Shown: in pieces, positions 1-11,694 of the stretch | Position numbering within the stretch: position 1 is the first letter of the stretch | How the letters are laid out: every line of letters begins with the position of its first letter | Source: Heterohyrax brucei | Taxonomy: Eukaryota; Chordata; Mammalia; Hyracoidea; Procaviidae | Assembly: GCA_028571685.1 (NCBI GenBank) | Contig: CM053162.1 | Span: forward strand, 47,960,851-48,024,850 | Reading direction: 5' to 3' | DNA length: 64,000 nt | Program-made: the position numbers and the translations under genes | Notes under the pieces: model-generated | The model's input: only the letters and a program-made list of their open reading frames with translations | Database searches by the model: none | Told to the model about the DNA's origin: nothing

Positions 1-1165
1 TGTGGCGCGCCTTGAAAAGAGGGAACCCTGGTAACAGACCCAGAGGTGGAGACAATTTCCTTGCTCCATTGATGTCATTCACAGGGAAGAAATTCTCAGT
101 AAAGGAGCCAGCTCTTGATTCACAGGAAGAAATAGTGGCTTAAACGGTATGTATGTGTCTGTGTGTGTTAATACCACGCACTGAGGATGCAGAGATCTCA
201 AGCTAGGTGATCCCACGAGTAACAAGTTCAGGCAACATTATCTGAAGTGCAAGTTAAATATTTTCCTGCCCACGTATTGGCCCATGTGAAGGAGTGAATG
301 AATTCCCAATGAAGCGGACCTGCACTCTGTGGCTACTGTCCCCTCCTAGTTCCTCTCCATTCTAGTCACAGCCCAAGTTAGATTTTGAGCCAAGAAAGCT
401 AAATAAAATGCTCCTCCTCCTTTGGCAAAAGACTTGCTGTCAAATTCCATGCAAGTTGCTTGTGCTCATTTGCATGAGAGAAATATAATTTGATGAAGAT
501 GTAAATGTAGGCGATTGTTGTCTTATCTGTAAGCTTTTAGTTTCTTATTTGGAAAGAGCCTGATTTAAATATTTCCACTTGAATCAACTTAAAGGGGCTT
601 ATGCAATACCAATTCTGGTCAGTTCTGTCTTTTATATCAATTTACTTAATATTTTGAGCATTTGTATTAAATCGATGGCAATTGGCTTGGCATATTAAAA
701 GTATGACAAAACAGAATATAAAGGTAGACAAGAAATAGACTTTGCTTTCTAGGGACTCACAATAAGACACACGTTAAAGTACACTTTGAAGTCATTTGGA
801 GTTTGGAATCAGTATGCCAAGTAAACAAGGTTGTAACACATCACAGTTATATAACACTTGGTTGTTTATAAAATGCTATCATAATCTCAGGCAAGACAGC
901 AATATTTCTTTATACTCCTCATGCAGTTGAATGGATACAAGTGGACACGGTGATAAATGATACTTGTTTCAGTTGGATTGAAAACCAGGACTATCATCAT
1001 CAGGGTTCTGAGCGTCTCCTTTACCTGCTCCTGCCTGAAGTATAATTACAAAATGGTCAGGTTCCAGGGACATAATTCTGAGAGCTGGGTGAGAAGCATC
1101 AGTGGGTGTACAACTTTTGCACACACTTCACTTTGTTTTTCTTAATTTTCTTGTAATAGAATATA
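1..1165. other. Unique non-coding DNA
   Basis: No repeat family or credible exon was recognised. The stretch is AT-rich and CpG-poor. Its only notable motif is a perfect octamer (ATTTGCAT) at 468-475. The short open frame at 957-1145 has low-complexity composition and no family resemblance, so I treat it as chance. Confidence 0.6.
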
Positions 1166-1700
1166 TGAGGTCTGACAATTAAGTCCATGAACTTAATTGT
1201 TCTAAGTGCCACATACTTCACCGCTGGATGTCACTCCAGTCACCTTGGGAAGCTGTGCACTGACACTACCTTTAGAGCAATTTTGGAACTGTTTCCGGAA
1301 TGGCCATTGCACACCGTGGCAAGGTGGCAAGTTTGACAACTTAATTGTATAGTTGTCTGTCAGGAGATTTTAGCCAGTAAACAAATAACTGTATTGGAAC
1401 AGCCACCCTATTCATCTGCTCTGGCTCCCAGTGACTTTTTTCATTACCAGAAGATAAAAGAAATATTGAAAGGAAGACATTTTGATGACATTCAGGACAT
1501 CAAGGGTAATATGACTATGGCCCTGATGGCCATTCCAGAAAAAGAGATCCCAAATTGCTCTGAAGGGTGGACTAGGTACTGCTTTCAGTGCATAGCTTCC
1601 CAAAGAGAGTACTTTGAAGGTGACTACAATGATATTCAGCAATGAGGTATATAGTACTTTTTAGGGGGATGAACTCATAAACTTAATTGTCAGACCTTAT
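1166..1700 (+). mobile_element. Palindromic mariner-derived MITE, copy 1
   Basis: A Tc1/mariner remnant bounded by TA dinucleotides, with inverted ends around TGAGGTCTGACAATTAAG (left) and its complement (right, ending near 1700). The centre and right half encode the C-terminal part of a mariner transposase: an LAPSDFF-type block (third catalytic Asp region) followed by KGRHFDD and ASQREYFEGD at about 1394-1645. The left 140 bases (1166-1307) are an inverted copy of the right end (1525-1700), so the element folds into a long imperfect hairpin. Most of the transposase and the true left end are absent. It cannot move by itself and could only be mobilised in trans. Confidence 0.85.
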
Positions 1701-1710
1701 ATATAACAAT

Positions 1711-2735
1711 GTCTTAGGCTGGATTCTCTAGAGAAGCAAAACTTGTAAAGTGTATAACTAAGTACATAGAGAGATTTATATCAAGGAAACAGCTCACACA
1801 ATTACAGAGGTTGGAATGTCCCAAGTCTGTGGATCAGGATAGAAGCTGCGGGTACTGGTAAACCTAAGATCAGCAGCTCAGAGAGCAAGGCTTTTGTTCA
1901 CGGGTTAGGAAGGCTGATGAATCCTAACATCAGCAGGCAAACTACTATCTCAAGTCCCAAGAATTGGAGGCCAGATGAACAGGAGGCAGCTGCAGGATCC
2001 AGAAAGGGCAAAAGCCAAATTATCCACTTATATTTGGATGCAGGCCACAAGCCCAAGGAGACTATTTCAGCTGATTGGCTATTCACAGCAGAAGCCATTG
2101 TTATTGGACAAAACTCCAGGTTCCTGCTATCTGCTGTGAAAGCCAATTTCTGAGACAGGAACTTGGGTAAGTGATTGAAGGTTTTTATTTGCAAGCCAGC
2201 ATTGCAAAGGGACAAGGAGGTATTCTCATCCTCAAAGCCTGTCTGAAGTTGTCAGGCAAGGTTGGAGTTTTTAAAGGGAGAGGCAACATGCAGATGTGGG
2301 GGCAGGTGTTGGGGAGAAACAGTGTGGGTAATTGGGGAGGGGCATCTATTTGGGAGCAGGCCAGGTAAAATATGCATCAGGAGCTGGGAAATGGGGTTCA
2401 GAGGGTGAGGAGATATGTATCAGGAACTGGGATCTGGAGGATCTCAGTTGTATCCTGAGCAGGGGATCCTTGAACTGGCACCTCCACTTGCTTGATATTC
2501 CTAGGAAGAAGCTGCAAATTCTGTAAACATTTTATCTCAGTGGCTCCTGTAAATTAATGTGTGATTTCTTGTGTGAGCCAGATAATGAGCAGGAATTTTA
2601 AGAAAAACAGGTAAAAAAAATTAGTCCTGACTGCTTACTTCAATTTCTTCTCTGGTTTCATCATCATAAGGGTGATCACATATAAACAATGAGAATAACA
2701 GTGCAGCCAAGTTGACACATAATCTTAACCACCAC
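1711..2735 (-). repeat. Old eutherian interspersed repeat with internal insertion
   Basis: From about 1711 (GGCTGGATTCTCTAGAGAAG) the sequence resembles a mammal-wide antisense repeat that I remember but cannot name with certainty. Its far end is recognisable at about 2640-2735 (GCCAAGTTGACACATAATC). The intervening 2160-2640 is G-rich, does not fit the repeat and is probably a separate insertion, possibly LTR-derived. No coding potential is visible. Confidence 0.45.
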
Positions 2736-2744
2736 AGGCAACAA

Positions 2745-2905
2745 GTTTATTATTTTAACCATCTTTAAGTGTTTACAATTCAATGATATTAATTATATTT
2801 CCCATTTTATAAAACAATTACCAGTGTCCATTTTCCCAAGTTTAGTATCACCTGAAACAGAAACTCAGTAACCTTTGGTGGTGTACTCCTCTCACTTTTG
2901 CACAA
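2745..2905 (-). repeat. Old L1 3' fragment
   Basis: Antisense match to an old L1 3' region: the TTTAACCATCTTTAAGTG start followed by a degraded block ending near the AAACTCAGTAACC run. A related fragment lies at 39825-39965. Confidence 0.6.
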
Positions 2906-2959
2906 TGTACATGGTACCCCTAAACTATCTTTTATTGGCTCAAAGTAGGCTTTCTTGTG

Positions 2960-3120
2960 TAAACCAATACCTATTGCTATCAAGGTGATTCCTACTCATA
3001 ATGACACTATAGAACAGAATAGAAATGCCCCAGAGAATTTCCAAGGAGTAGCTGGTGGATTTGAACTGACAATCTTTTGGTTAGCAGCTGAAAGCTTAAC
3101 CACTGTGCCACTAAAACTCC
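2960..3120 (-). repeat. AfroSINE
   Basis: Antisense copy with all expected blocks: an A-rich tail, the ACTCATAATGACAC tail box, CAAGGAGTAGCTGGTGGATTTGAA (complement of B box) and TTAACCACTGTGCCAC (complement of A box). Diverged but full length. Confidence 0.9.
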
Positions 3121-4400
3121 ATATAAGCCAGCAGGGTATTTCAAAATTGTAGTATCACAGCCATCTTCTAGCAGTGTGTGCAGTTTTAGTGTTTTTATAT
3201 GTACAACATGTTTAGGCAATTATTTAAGTATTTTATAGAATTTTCCCCTGATTATTAAAAAAAAAGTCAAAAACAGAAGAATGAAAATGCCAGCATAATA
3301 ACTCAGTGTAATCTCTTCAAGTGCATATAAATGAGGCAGGTTGAATCCAAGTGGGGCTGAGCTTTTTAAAACCTATTAAGTCAGGCAAATATGTGTGTTT
3401 AATTGTGAAGGAAGAGAAGAAAAGAGAAACATACTCCATGTGACAGAAATATATTAAAGGCTGTGTATAAAAGACAAAGCACAATGAAGAATTATTGAGG
3501 GATTTTATTAATGAAAAATTTCTTAAGTTTTTTTTCTTTTTGTCTCTTTGAGAACAGAACTTTTATATAAGTATATGGTTTAACTTGCATACTTTTGACT
3601 TTCAGACATGTTTCAGGGTCAGTGTGGGTAGAATGAGGGGAGACTGTGGGTGGGAGGGACTTAACTATTTGATTGATGTGAGCAGGTGGGACTTATAGTA
3701 TCTGGAGCCTTTGGTTGCAGAGCAATAGTGGAGAATAGAAAGCAGGAAGAAAAGACAAAGGGGGGTGTGTGGTCCCAGTTAGTACCAGTAACAGTAGGAA
3801 GGAAGAGACAATCCTGGAGGTGTGAGACCTTTGCAAGAAAGGGAAAGTAAGTCTCCAGCTGAGAATGACACTTGTATAAACAAAGAACTTTAGCAAGTCT
3901 TAACAAATATTTTAAGTCTATGAGTCAGAATCAACTCGATGGTTATAGGTATGGGTATATGAGATGGAAGGATAAAGTGATTTTTCAGAGACAGATGAGG
4001 TCATGTATGATGGTGGACCAGGAAAGGCTTCAGGGTACATATGACACTGAACTAAACTTAGAAGAATGTGACCAATTTTTTTTTTTTACCTAGAAGTTTA
4101 GAGAAATGGTACGAAGAGAACAAGATGGGATTGTGTGAATAATGAGAACAAAAATGAAGAAACAGGAAAAGCAAGCAAGTGTTTGGGGAACAGTAAATAG
4201 AGGACAACTGTAGCGTGGTTTGAGGTTCTTTGAAGACAGTAGAGAATAATTAAGCTGGAAGGCTAGACTGTGGCCCAAACAAGGAGATTCTGGAAATCAC
4301 AGCTAAACTGTGATTTAGATTCGTCTTGTAAGCAACTTAATTTGGTAGTTGGTATCCTGGGACTTAGGAGGAATCAAAAACAGTTGTAAAGCTCTTGTAA
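3121..4400. other. Unique DNA with a SINE-tail scrap
   Basis: No coding feature is seen. Positions 3915-3952 (ATGAGTCAGAATCAACTCGA) look like the last part of an AfroSINE in the sense direction. The remainder is AG-rich non-coding sequence. Confidence 0.5.
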
Positions 4401-4770
4401 TCATTTGTGTTCTAACAGCCTGAATCAGGGCAGTGCAGAAGGGAATAGGAGGCAGTGGCGAATTCAAGAATTAGGAGAAGTAGGACTCGGTATGTGGTGT
4501 TGCCAAGGATGGGAAAAGAGAGGGAGTCAAAAATAATTAAGCAAATGGGATACCAGTAGCATCTGGTAATAGAAGTAGGAGAAAGATAGTGAGAGAAGTA
4601 AGAAAGATAAAGTTTGGAAGTTTTGAGTTTAAGGTGTTGGTAGAATGTCCTGATGGAATTCTCTGGAGAGTTTGTTAGAACTGGAAATACAGAATCTGGA
4701 AACAACTTCTCAAAGGTGACCACCAAAGTAATGGGGATGGATGAGATTTCCGATGAGAATACAGAAGGAC
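4401..4770 (+). repeat. Possible ancient mammalian repeat
   Basis: The AG-rich text with AAGTTTGGAAGTTTTGAG and GTGGTGTTGCCAAGG-like words resembles the interior of an old mammal-wide repeat also suspected at 7395, 10795 and 11695. The family is not named and the call is weak. Confidence 0.3.
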
Positions 4771-4978
4771 CACTGTTATGGATAAGATTGTGTCCCCCTA
4801 GAAGACATGTTCAAGTCCTAACCCCTGTGCCTGTGAATGCAACTTTGTTTTGGGGAAAAGTGTCTCTCTTTGAAGATACTGTCAGTTAAGTCATACCAGA
4901 GTAGGCTAGATACTAGTCCCAATCCCTTCTGAGTGGTATTTTATAAAAAAGAAAGACAGATACAGAAAAAGAGCCATA

Positions 4979-5538
4979 TGAGGTCCCAAAATTAAGTCCA
5001 TGAATTTAATTGTTCTAAATGCTACATACCTCATTGCTGGATATCACTATGGTCACCTCTGAAGTACTGCCCTTGGGAAGCTACACACCAATGCTAGCCC
5101 CTAGTCCACCCTTCAAAGCAATTTTGGAACTCTCTCTGCAGTGGCCATTGTGCATAATGGCAAGATGGCAAGTTCTCAAACTTAATTGTATAGTTGTCTG
5201 TGAGGGAGTTTTTAGCCAGTAAGCAAACAACTATGTTGGAACATCCTAACTACCCACTTATCTGGTCCCTAATGACTTTTTCTTTACCCCAAAATAACAC
5301 AAATATTGAAAGAAGGACATTTTGGTGACATTCAGGACATCGAGGACATCAATGAAAGCTCTGATGGCCATTCCAGAAAGAGTTCCCAAATTGCTCTGAA
5401 GGGTGGACTAGATACTGGGGTCAGTGCACAGCTTCCAAGGGGAGTATTTCAAAAGTGATCATAATGATATTCAGTAATGAGGTATGTAGCAATTTTTTTC
5501 TGGGATGAGTTTGTGAACTTATTTGCCAGACCTTGTAT
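4979..5538 (+). mobile_element. Palindromic mariner-derived MITE, copy 2
   Basis: Same architecture as the copy at 1166-1700. It is flanked by TA (4977-4978 on the left). The left arm (4979-5148) is the inverted counterpart of the right arm (5363-5538). The middle keeps a decayed transposase C-terminal segment (KGRHF-like region near 5300-5340). It interrupts a MaLR-like LTR, which fixes both of its boundaries independently. Confidence 0.85.
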
Positions 5539-5634
5539 ACAGAAGAAAACAGAATATGAGAATCCTTCTATAAGCTTAAGAATGCCAAGAAGCACCAAAG
5601 ACCCACAGACACTGAGAGATGAGGCATGATCTTC

Positions 5635-5656
5635 TGAGAGAGAGAGAGAGAGAGAA
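5635..5656. repeat. (GA)n microsatellite
   Basis: Eleven GA units within the LTR 3' half. Confidence 0.9.
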
Positions 5657-5919
5657 GAGCTATGCTGAAGACTTGAATTTGGACTTCCAGACTCCTGAGC
5701 TGTCAGGAAGTATATTTCTCTTTTTAAAGCCACCCCCTTTGTGGCATTGTGTTATGGCATCCTAGGAAACTAAGAATTGTGGGAATTTCTGCTTGAAAAC
5801 TTTGGAGGAGGAAGATGAATCAATGAAGAGAGAGGGGAATTAAGTCTGGCGAGCCAATAGTTGATATCATTAAAACCGTGTCCTCCACTAGTAGACAATG
5901 GTGACCAAAGCAAGCATAC

Positions 5920-6085
5920 CAAACCAAACCAAACCCACTGCTGTGGAGTTGATTCCAACTTGTAGCAACCCTACAGACAGAGTAGAACTGCCCCAGGGAG
6001 TTTCCAAGCAACAGCTGGCTGATCTGAACAGCCCAGCTTCTGGTTAGCAAGTGTAGTACTTAACTACTGCACTACTGGGGTTTCC
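5920..6085 (-). repeat. AfroSINE
   Basis: Antisense full-length copy, from a CCAAACC-rich tail to ACTACTGGGGTTTCC. The tRNA-like head is degraded (the B-box complement reads GCTGATCTGAACAG). Confidence 0.9.
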
Positions 6086-7394
6086 AGAGTAAGCATATGT
6101 TGGTGTAAATAGTGTGGACTTCAGGAGAAAATATTTTGTTAAATGGGTGTATTGGCAGTGAGTTCCAAAAAGAAAAATTCAGAGCCAGAGGCACATCAAT
6201 ATCTCATGTGGTGCTATTGGGGCACATGAGAAGGGTGGGGGAGGGTTGAAGGTCTTATTGGGGAAATTAACATTCCAGTTAAACTGTTGTATCTTCATTG
6301 GAATGGTTTAGGGTTACCCTGAGACGAGCTTTTGACTGCCTCATTGCCCTTGAAGTGGTATAGATGAGATACGTGTTTCCATCCTCTCCATTTCTGCTCT
6401 TGCTTTCAGCAGATTCAATACTTTAGGATGGACACTTCTCTAAAAATTGTGGTGGGGTATGATAAATGTTCCAGAAGTAATTCAAATGGGTTGTTTTGAA
6501 TCTTGAAACAGTTATTTAAAATAAGAAATGTCAAATGAAACCTTTTTGCTTCTCTTCATGTAGGGCTTAGAGTTTTGCAGAAAATTAACTGACCTCTTCA
6601 TCCTCCTTTTCACTTATGGTAAAACAGATGGCAACTGTTGGCATAGTGTTTTTTAGAGATAGGTAGACTTCCAGGTACCTTAACTAAAGTCCCTTTGCTC
6701 TCTAAGCTGAGTATATGTCATTGAAAACTCTTAGAATGGGTGATGATGTGACATCACGAAGACTTTGTATTAATCTTGGCACTCTGAATGGAGTTATTTC
6801 CCAGCATGAATAGAAGTTGTTGACATGAATGACTGATGAGTAGGCTCCTTGATAACATGATTTCTGGTTTCCAGAGGACTGTTTCTCTAAAGCTAACATC
6901 TACAGGGACTAGTTGAGTCTAGCTCAAGTCAAATACCATGTAAAAAACAGTTCACCTATTATTCAAACTTAGCTGGACAAGAGTTAAGTCTCTCTCATTT
7001 TCTGTGAGATTTTGCTCATACAACAAACTTATAAAAAGAGTTGGTGTTGGTCTACTTCAAACAAAAAAACAAAAACAAACAAACAAACAAACACAAAAAA
7101 AATCCTTTTCCTCTTAGAATAATATTCCTTTGATATGGGAACCTAAAACTTCTTGATGCCAAGCCATTAAAATCCATTCAGTTTAAGGTTTCCTCGGCAG
7201 AATTTTTGATCACCTTTTTGTGTTAGATGAAAATGTCTCTGCTGCATTAGAGTGTAATGAAAGCCTTGTTGCTGACTCTCAGTGGGTGTCTACCTTTTTC
7301 TCTGGTGGTTGGCTGGAAAACTCTTCAGAAAGAAGAGTTGTTTTCTGCTGTTCTCATCAGCCAGATGGTAGGGCATGGAAAGATCTATTCATTT
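6086..7394. other. Unique DNA
   Basis: No repeat or gene was recognised apart from an A/C-rich tract at 7059-7102. Confidence 0.5.
7059..7102. repeat. (CAAA)n-type low-complexity tract
   Basis: Runs of ACAAAC and AAACAAAC units, possibly the A-tail of a lost retroposon. No retroposon body was recognised next to it. Confidence 0.7.
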
Positions 7395-7690
7395 ATCAAA
7401 CAACAACAACAAAACTTTATTAAATGCCTGCTGTGGGTCAGATTTGGCTTGGGGGCTTGGAAATGCAGTAGTCAACAAGGCAGACAAAAGTTCTTGATGA
7501 GTGTTCTCCTTGGGGAGAAAGGCAACACACAGATAAACAACTGTGCCCTGGTAGCATATCACCAGGGACCATTAATGACCGCCTACTGTATGACAAGTAA
7601 GGTAAGAGGAGAAAGAGGGACAGGAGCGATGATATTTATCTTGTGGTCAGGGGAGACTTGTCTGAGGAGTTAACAGCAGAGCTGAGATCA
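7395..7690 (+). repeat. Ancient mammalian interspersed repeat, family not named
   Basis: It begins with TTTATTAAATGCCTGCTGTG and then GCAGTAGTCAACAAGGCAGAC. This resembles an old repeat starting with a 'tattgagcacctactatgtgcc'-type phrase, with typical spacing to the GGCAACACACAGATAAACAA block. Confidence 0.45.
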
Positions 7691-7744
7691 CAGTCTATAG
7701 AAGGCTGGAGAAACATGATATTTGATGCTTTGCATTTGCTGTTG

Positions 7745-7900
7745 GGTATAAAAGGTGCTTTCACATGTCATTCAATCTTCACAAACAACCCTATGAAGAA
7801 GATGTGAATATTTTTACTTTTAGATGAGGAAACTGAGACAAAGGCAGTTAAAAGACTAGGTAGTAGGGACAGAGCTGTGTCATGAATCAGATTGACTCGG
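7745..7900 (-). repeat. MIR (antisense)
   Basis: Shows CATTCAATCTTCACAAACAACC, then CCTATGAAGAAGATG and GATGAGGAAACTGAGAC, the characteristic antisense order of the MIR core and 3' part. Confidence 0.8.
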
Positions 7901-8000
7901 ACCAAAAGGAGCAACTCATGCCATAGCACAGGTCAGAGATATCATTAAACACCCACATGGCACCTAGGAGATGCTGGAAAAACAAAAAAATGACTGAACA

Positions 8001-8172
8001 AACCAACAAACAGAAAACCCATTGCTACTGAGTCTATTTTGACTCATAACAATCCTATAGGACACAGTAAAACTGCCCTGTAGGGCTTCCAAGGGGAGAC
8101 TGGTGGATGGAAACTAGTAACTTTTGGTTAGCAGCTGCTATAACTCTTAACCACTATGCCACCAGGGTTCCC
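8001..8172 (-). repeat. AfroSINE
   Basis: Full-length antisense copy ending in ACCAGGGTTCCC. Its 5' flank was the target of the next copy. Confidence 0.92.
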
Positions 8173-8181
8173 ACTAGGACT

Positions 8182-8349
8182 CCAAACCGAAAAACCAAAC
8201 CCACTACTGCTGAGTCAATTCTGACTCATAGTAACCCTATAGACAGCGTAGAACTATCCCATAGAGTTTCCAAGGAGCTCCTGGTGGATTTAAACTGCTG
8301 ATCTCTGGTTAGCAGCCATAGCACTTAACCACTACACCACCAGTGTTTA
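8182..8349 (-). repeat. AfroSINE with target-site duplication
   Basis: Second antisense copy, 10 bases from the previous one. ACTAGGACTCC (8173-8183) and ACTAGGGCTCC (8349-8359) form an 11-bp target duplication with one mismatch. This shows an independent insertion next to the first SINE, not a tandem duplication. Confidence 0.93.
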
Positions 8350-8359
8350 CTAGGGCTCC

Positions 8360-9470
8360 AGTGAGCGCCAAATTACATAAACCAGCAGCTAAAAGTTAAG
8401 GGCGGATGCTGGCAAGTAGGGGCCCTTTGAGAAACCCCCCTTGGGAGAAGGTGGGTGCAGGAGCAATCGTTGCTTCTTCTGGTTCCAGCAAACTCACAGA
8501 ACACACCAAGACCTCAGAGAGCCAGCGACTGACTCTGACCTGGGAGTGTCCCTGCCAACCTGTATTTACAGGCATTTTTTAAACAAACTCTGAAAGCTGC
8601 CTTAATTTAAATTGACATCGACCAACCCCTCCCCATCAAGTCACACCTCAGGTGTTTAAGAGATACTGTGAAGTAATTGACAGTCAGCAAAATGCTTGAC
8701 ACATGGCTTTTAGTTCTTTCTTTTCCATTTCCGTGCGAGAATCCAGGCTTTCCATTGCTCCCTCTGGTAACAAAACATCTAAATATGTTCAAAACAGCAT
8801 TGCTATCTCTCACTTTACCCTTGAGCAATACGAAGAAAGCACTGTGAACCAGGAAACATCGTTTTGCTAACACTCTCCCTATATCCTAGCTGTGCTTCTC
8901 CTAGGAAACCTTCCTCTTCACTTCTGAAAGGATGCTCTCTGTTTTGTGTTCTAGGCTCTGTTTTCAGGAAGCACATGGCTTCACATTTTCAATGTCATCC
9001 CAGCCCTGCCCATTGTGCCTTTAAACCAGCACTGTTCAGCAGATGCAGAATCAACTCCTGTTTCTGTCTTTGGGCGTGGAATGCAAAGAGACTGAAGTCC
9101 TAGGCTTTATTTCTGACTTAGGAGAGCCCCAAGGCTGGGGAGGCAAATAAGTGGCACATGTGCCACCACTGTCTCGTCCCTAACCCATGGTAGGCATCCA
9201 TAATCAGCCCTGGAGTCTATTTTTGTTATGTCTGGACTTGGCCCCAGAGTCTGTCTCAATACTGTACTCACTGCAGTCCCTGCCAGCCCAGCAATCTGCC
9301 AGAGTTGACTCATGCAATACAACATACTTGTCATCTCTAATTTGCTGGAATAATTCCCTGGTGATAGCTGCCTTTACTGTGCCTGCTGCAAATTGTAAAG
9401 TAATTTCAAATGCTCTCATTTCAGTATTAACACAACAAGAATTAGTATTTATTCTTAGTATTAATATAAC
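8360..9470. other. Unique DNA
   Basis: No repeat identified. TCACACCT-C-AGGTGTTT at 8641-8657 resembles two opposed T-box half-sites. Open frames here are short and without family resemblance. Confidence 0.5.
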
Positions 9471-9641
9471 AGAAACCCTGGTGGCATAGTGGTTAAGTGC
9501 TACATCTACTAACCAAAAGGTTAGCAGTTTGAATCTGCCAGGCACACTTTGGAAATTCTATGGGGCAGTTCTACTCTGTCCTCTAGAATCACTGGAATTG
9601 GAATCAACTTGACGGCAGTGGATTTTTTTGTTTTTGGTTTT
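9471..9641 (+). repeat. AfroSINE (sense)
   Basis: It begins AGAAACCCTGGTGGCATAGT (A-box head), then GTTAGCAGTTTGAATCTGCC (B box), and ends in a T-rich tail after GACGGCAGTGG. Confidence 0.93.
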
Positions 9642-10794
9642 ATGAAGGTATCAGAGTATCTATGGATTTTGGCATGAGACAAGGTTGCACTGGAATCTTT
9701 TACAGGGAGACAGATGACTAGATATGTACATTTTTAAAAATATTCCTAGGCTTTCTTGTATATCTACCTCTGGGTTGAGAAATAAGCAGCCCACATTCTA
9801 CTTGGTGGCCCAGGTTTCCACCTGCCATTGCAGTGCTGTGGTCATCCCTGGACAAGCCTGAAGAGAGTCTTGGAAAGGGACATCTTTGGTGGAAGGCCTT
9901 AAGAAGACCAACTTTATGTTGTGGCAAGAGCACTTATCATTATCCCAGTGAACTGTAACAGTGGCTGAGTTTCCTAATAATCACGGAGCAAGCCTCTCCC
10001 TGGGCAAACAAAGGGGTTGAATGACAGCCTTGTCCTTTCAAGGATTTATTTCAGAACCAGAAATAAGATGGTTTCTCTTGGTGCAAAGGTCCCAGCTTCT
10101 CCCTGTCCTCTTTTCTTCATTCTTTCTTGAACCCAGAGTGGCTAGTGATGCTGTCACCATGAATTGGATGGTCACACCTGGTCAAGGAAACTTCTATCAC
10201 AAAAAGCTCATTTTGTAGCAACCAGAAGAAAGAGCTTCTCACAATATTCAAAGGTAAGTTGTGAAAATATTTTTTCAGAAGCATCTCATTAGTTGTAACA
10301 ATAAATGTTCATAACTGGAAGCAATGATTTGGTAATTATAAGCCAAACTTCAATTAGGAGCTAGAGACCTATTTCTACAGAAACAGACAGGGCTCCCTCT
10401 CTCTGAGCCATCTTGTACTTTGGACTTTCATAGAGTTTATTTTCCCCAAGGGCCATCAAGAACCAAGCAAATACCAGTCTATCAACAATACTTGTGCTTA
10501 TAGATAGCTGATGCCAGAGGACTCCAAGTATTTTAGAGGTGGCCTTTGTGTAATTTTTGTCTTAGGAAAGAGGACAACTATTATTATCTTTGTTTGAATG
10601 CCAGCCAGAGTCAGAGGGATGTGGCCAGGACATCTCAGGGGGCAATTATTTCTGTCCCACACTTGGAGGCAGGATGGAATAAGGGCATCATGACTCCTGG
10701 TCCTTTGAGATTACCTGATGCCCTGGGAGTCTGCCGAATGTCTGTTATTACAGTACTTGTGCCAGCCTGCTCTTCCCTGGTATAATTTATGCAT
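9642..10794. other. Unique DNA
   Basis: No repeat, exon or RNA gene recognised. Confidence 0.5.
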
Positions 10795-11055
10795 TTGTTT
10801 ATTCATTTAATTCTTTAACAAATGTTAATCATTGCCTCCTGTATGCCAAGTCCTGGGCCATGCGCTTGAAATTCAAGATGAGGAAAATACTGTCCAGCCC
10901 TCATATGACTCAAAATCTAGTGAGGCAAATAGACCCATGTCCAGACATTTTGAAGGAACGCAACAGGGCACAACAGAGCCCTGAGCATTCTGAAGCATAA
11001 GGAAAGTTCTTGATTACTGGTGTGGCAGTGATGTCAGGGCAGACTTCCTAGAAAA
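10795..11055 (+). repeat. Ancient mammalian repeat
   Basis: Contains the same ordered phrases as 7395-7690 (TTATTCATTTAATTC, TGTATGCCAAGTCCTGG, then GGCAGACTTCCTAGAAAAAG). Strongly diverged; family not named. Confidence 0.45.
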
Positions 11056-11694
11056 AGTGACAAATAACCTAACAGAATGTAGTTTTCTTTTTATTACCTG
11101 CCTCCTGAGGTCGGGTATGACATATATTCCAAAGTTAGACAAATGGAAAAAAGGCCAGTGATAATATAACTCCATGCAGAACAAAACATAAAGATCATCT
11201 GGGCACAAAACTGCACAGACAAGCTGAGAGCAGTCCATGGTGTCAGGTAAACAACCTCATTGGCTGGTGACTGCTTCCCAGTTAGCCTGGAACATGGTCT
11301 AGGATATTTTGTTTCTCTCTCTACCCAGTAACTGCAGTTTTTCTGAAAGCTGAATTTTAAACTTGCCATTCTGTGAGCAGCATCTCACAATCTTTTAGCT
11401 CTTCATCCTCATCTAGACCTCAAATTTGTTTGTTTCTACCACTGCTTGGCTTTCCACCTCTACCTTTATCCTAAATGCTTCCTTTTCTGGCACAGATTCC
11501 GTGAAGCAACATTAAAAATCTTAGGTAAAGACCTTTGACTTCACTCCCTGTTCCCTCGATCGCTTTCTGATACTTATCCGGTGAAACAACTGTGTTTACT
11601 ACCATCCATCTTTCTAATCCGTAACCTCTGTTCAAATAACTGAACAACCAGAAATCTACAACCATGCCTTAGATTCATGACGACAAATTTTGAA

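Larger units (their letters stand above)
4774..5775 (+). mobile_element. MaLR-like LTR split by a mariner MITE
   Basis: A sense MLT/MST-type solo LTR. The 5' part (4774-4976) begins TGTTATGGATAAGATTGTG. The 3' part (5539-5775) contains GGACTTCCAGACTCCTGAGC and a TTTAAAGCCACC block ahead of the terminal AACTAAGAA. The mariner MITE at 4979-5538 sits inside it, so the LTR predates that insertion. A GA microsatellite (5635-5656) has expanded in the 3' part. There is no internal retroviral sequence, so no protein is encoded. Confidence 0.75.

Noticed and set aside
1394..1645. An intact transposase gene
   Set aside because: Only the C-terminal third is present and it is part of a MITE whose left half is an inverted copy of its right end.
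7059..7102. CRISPR-like or tandem array
   Set aside because: A simple A/C-rich tract in a mammalian genome with no spaced repeats.
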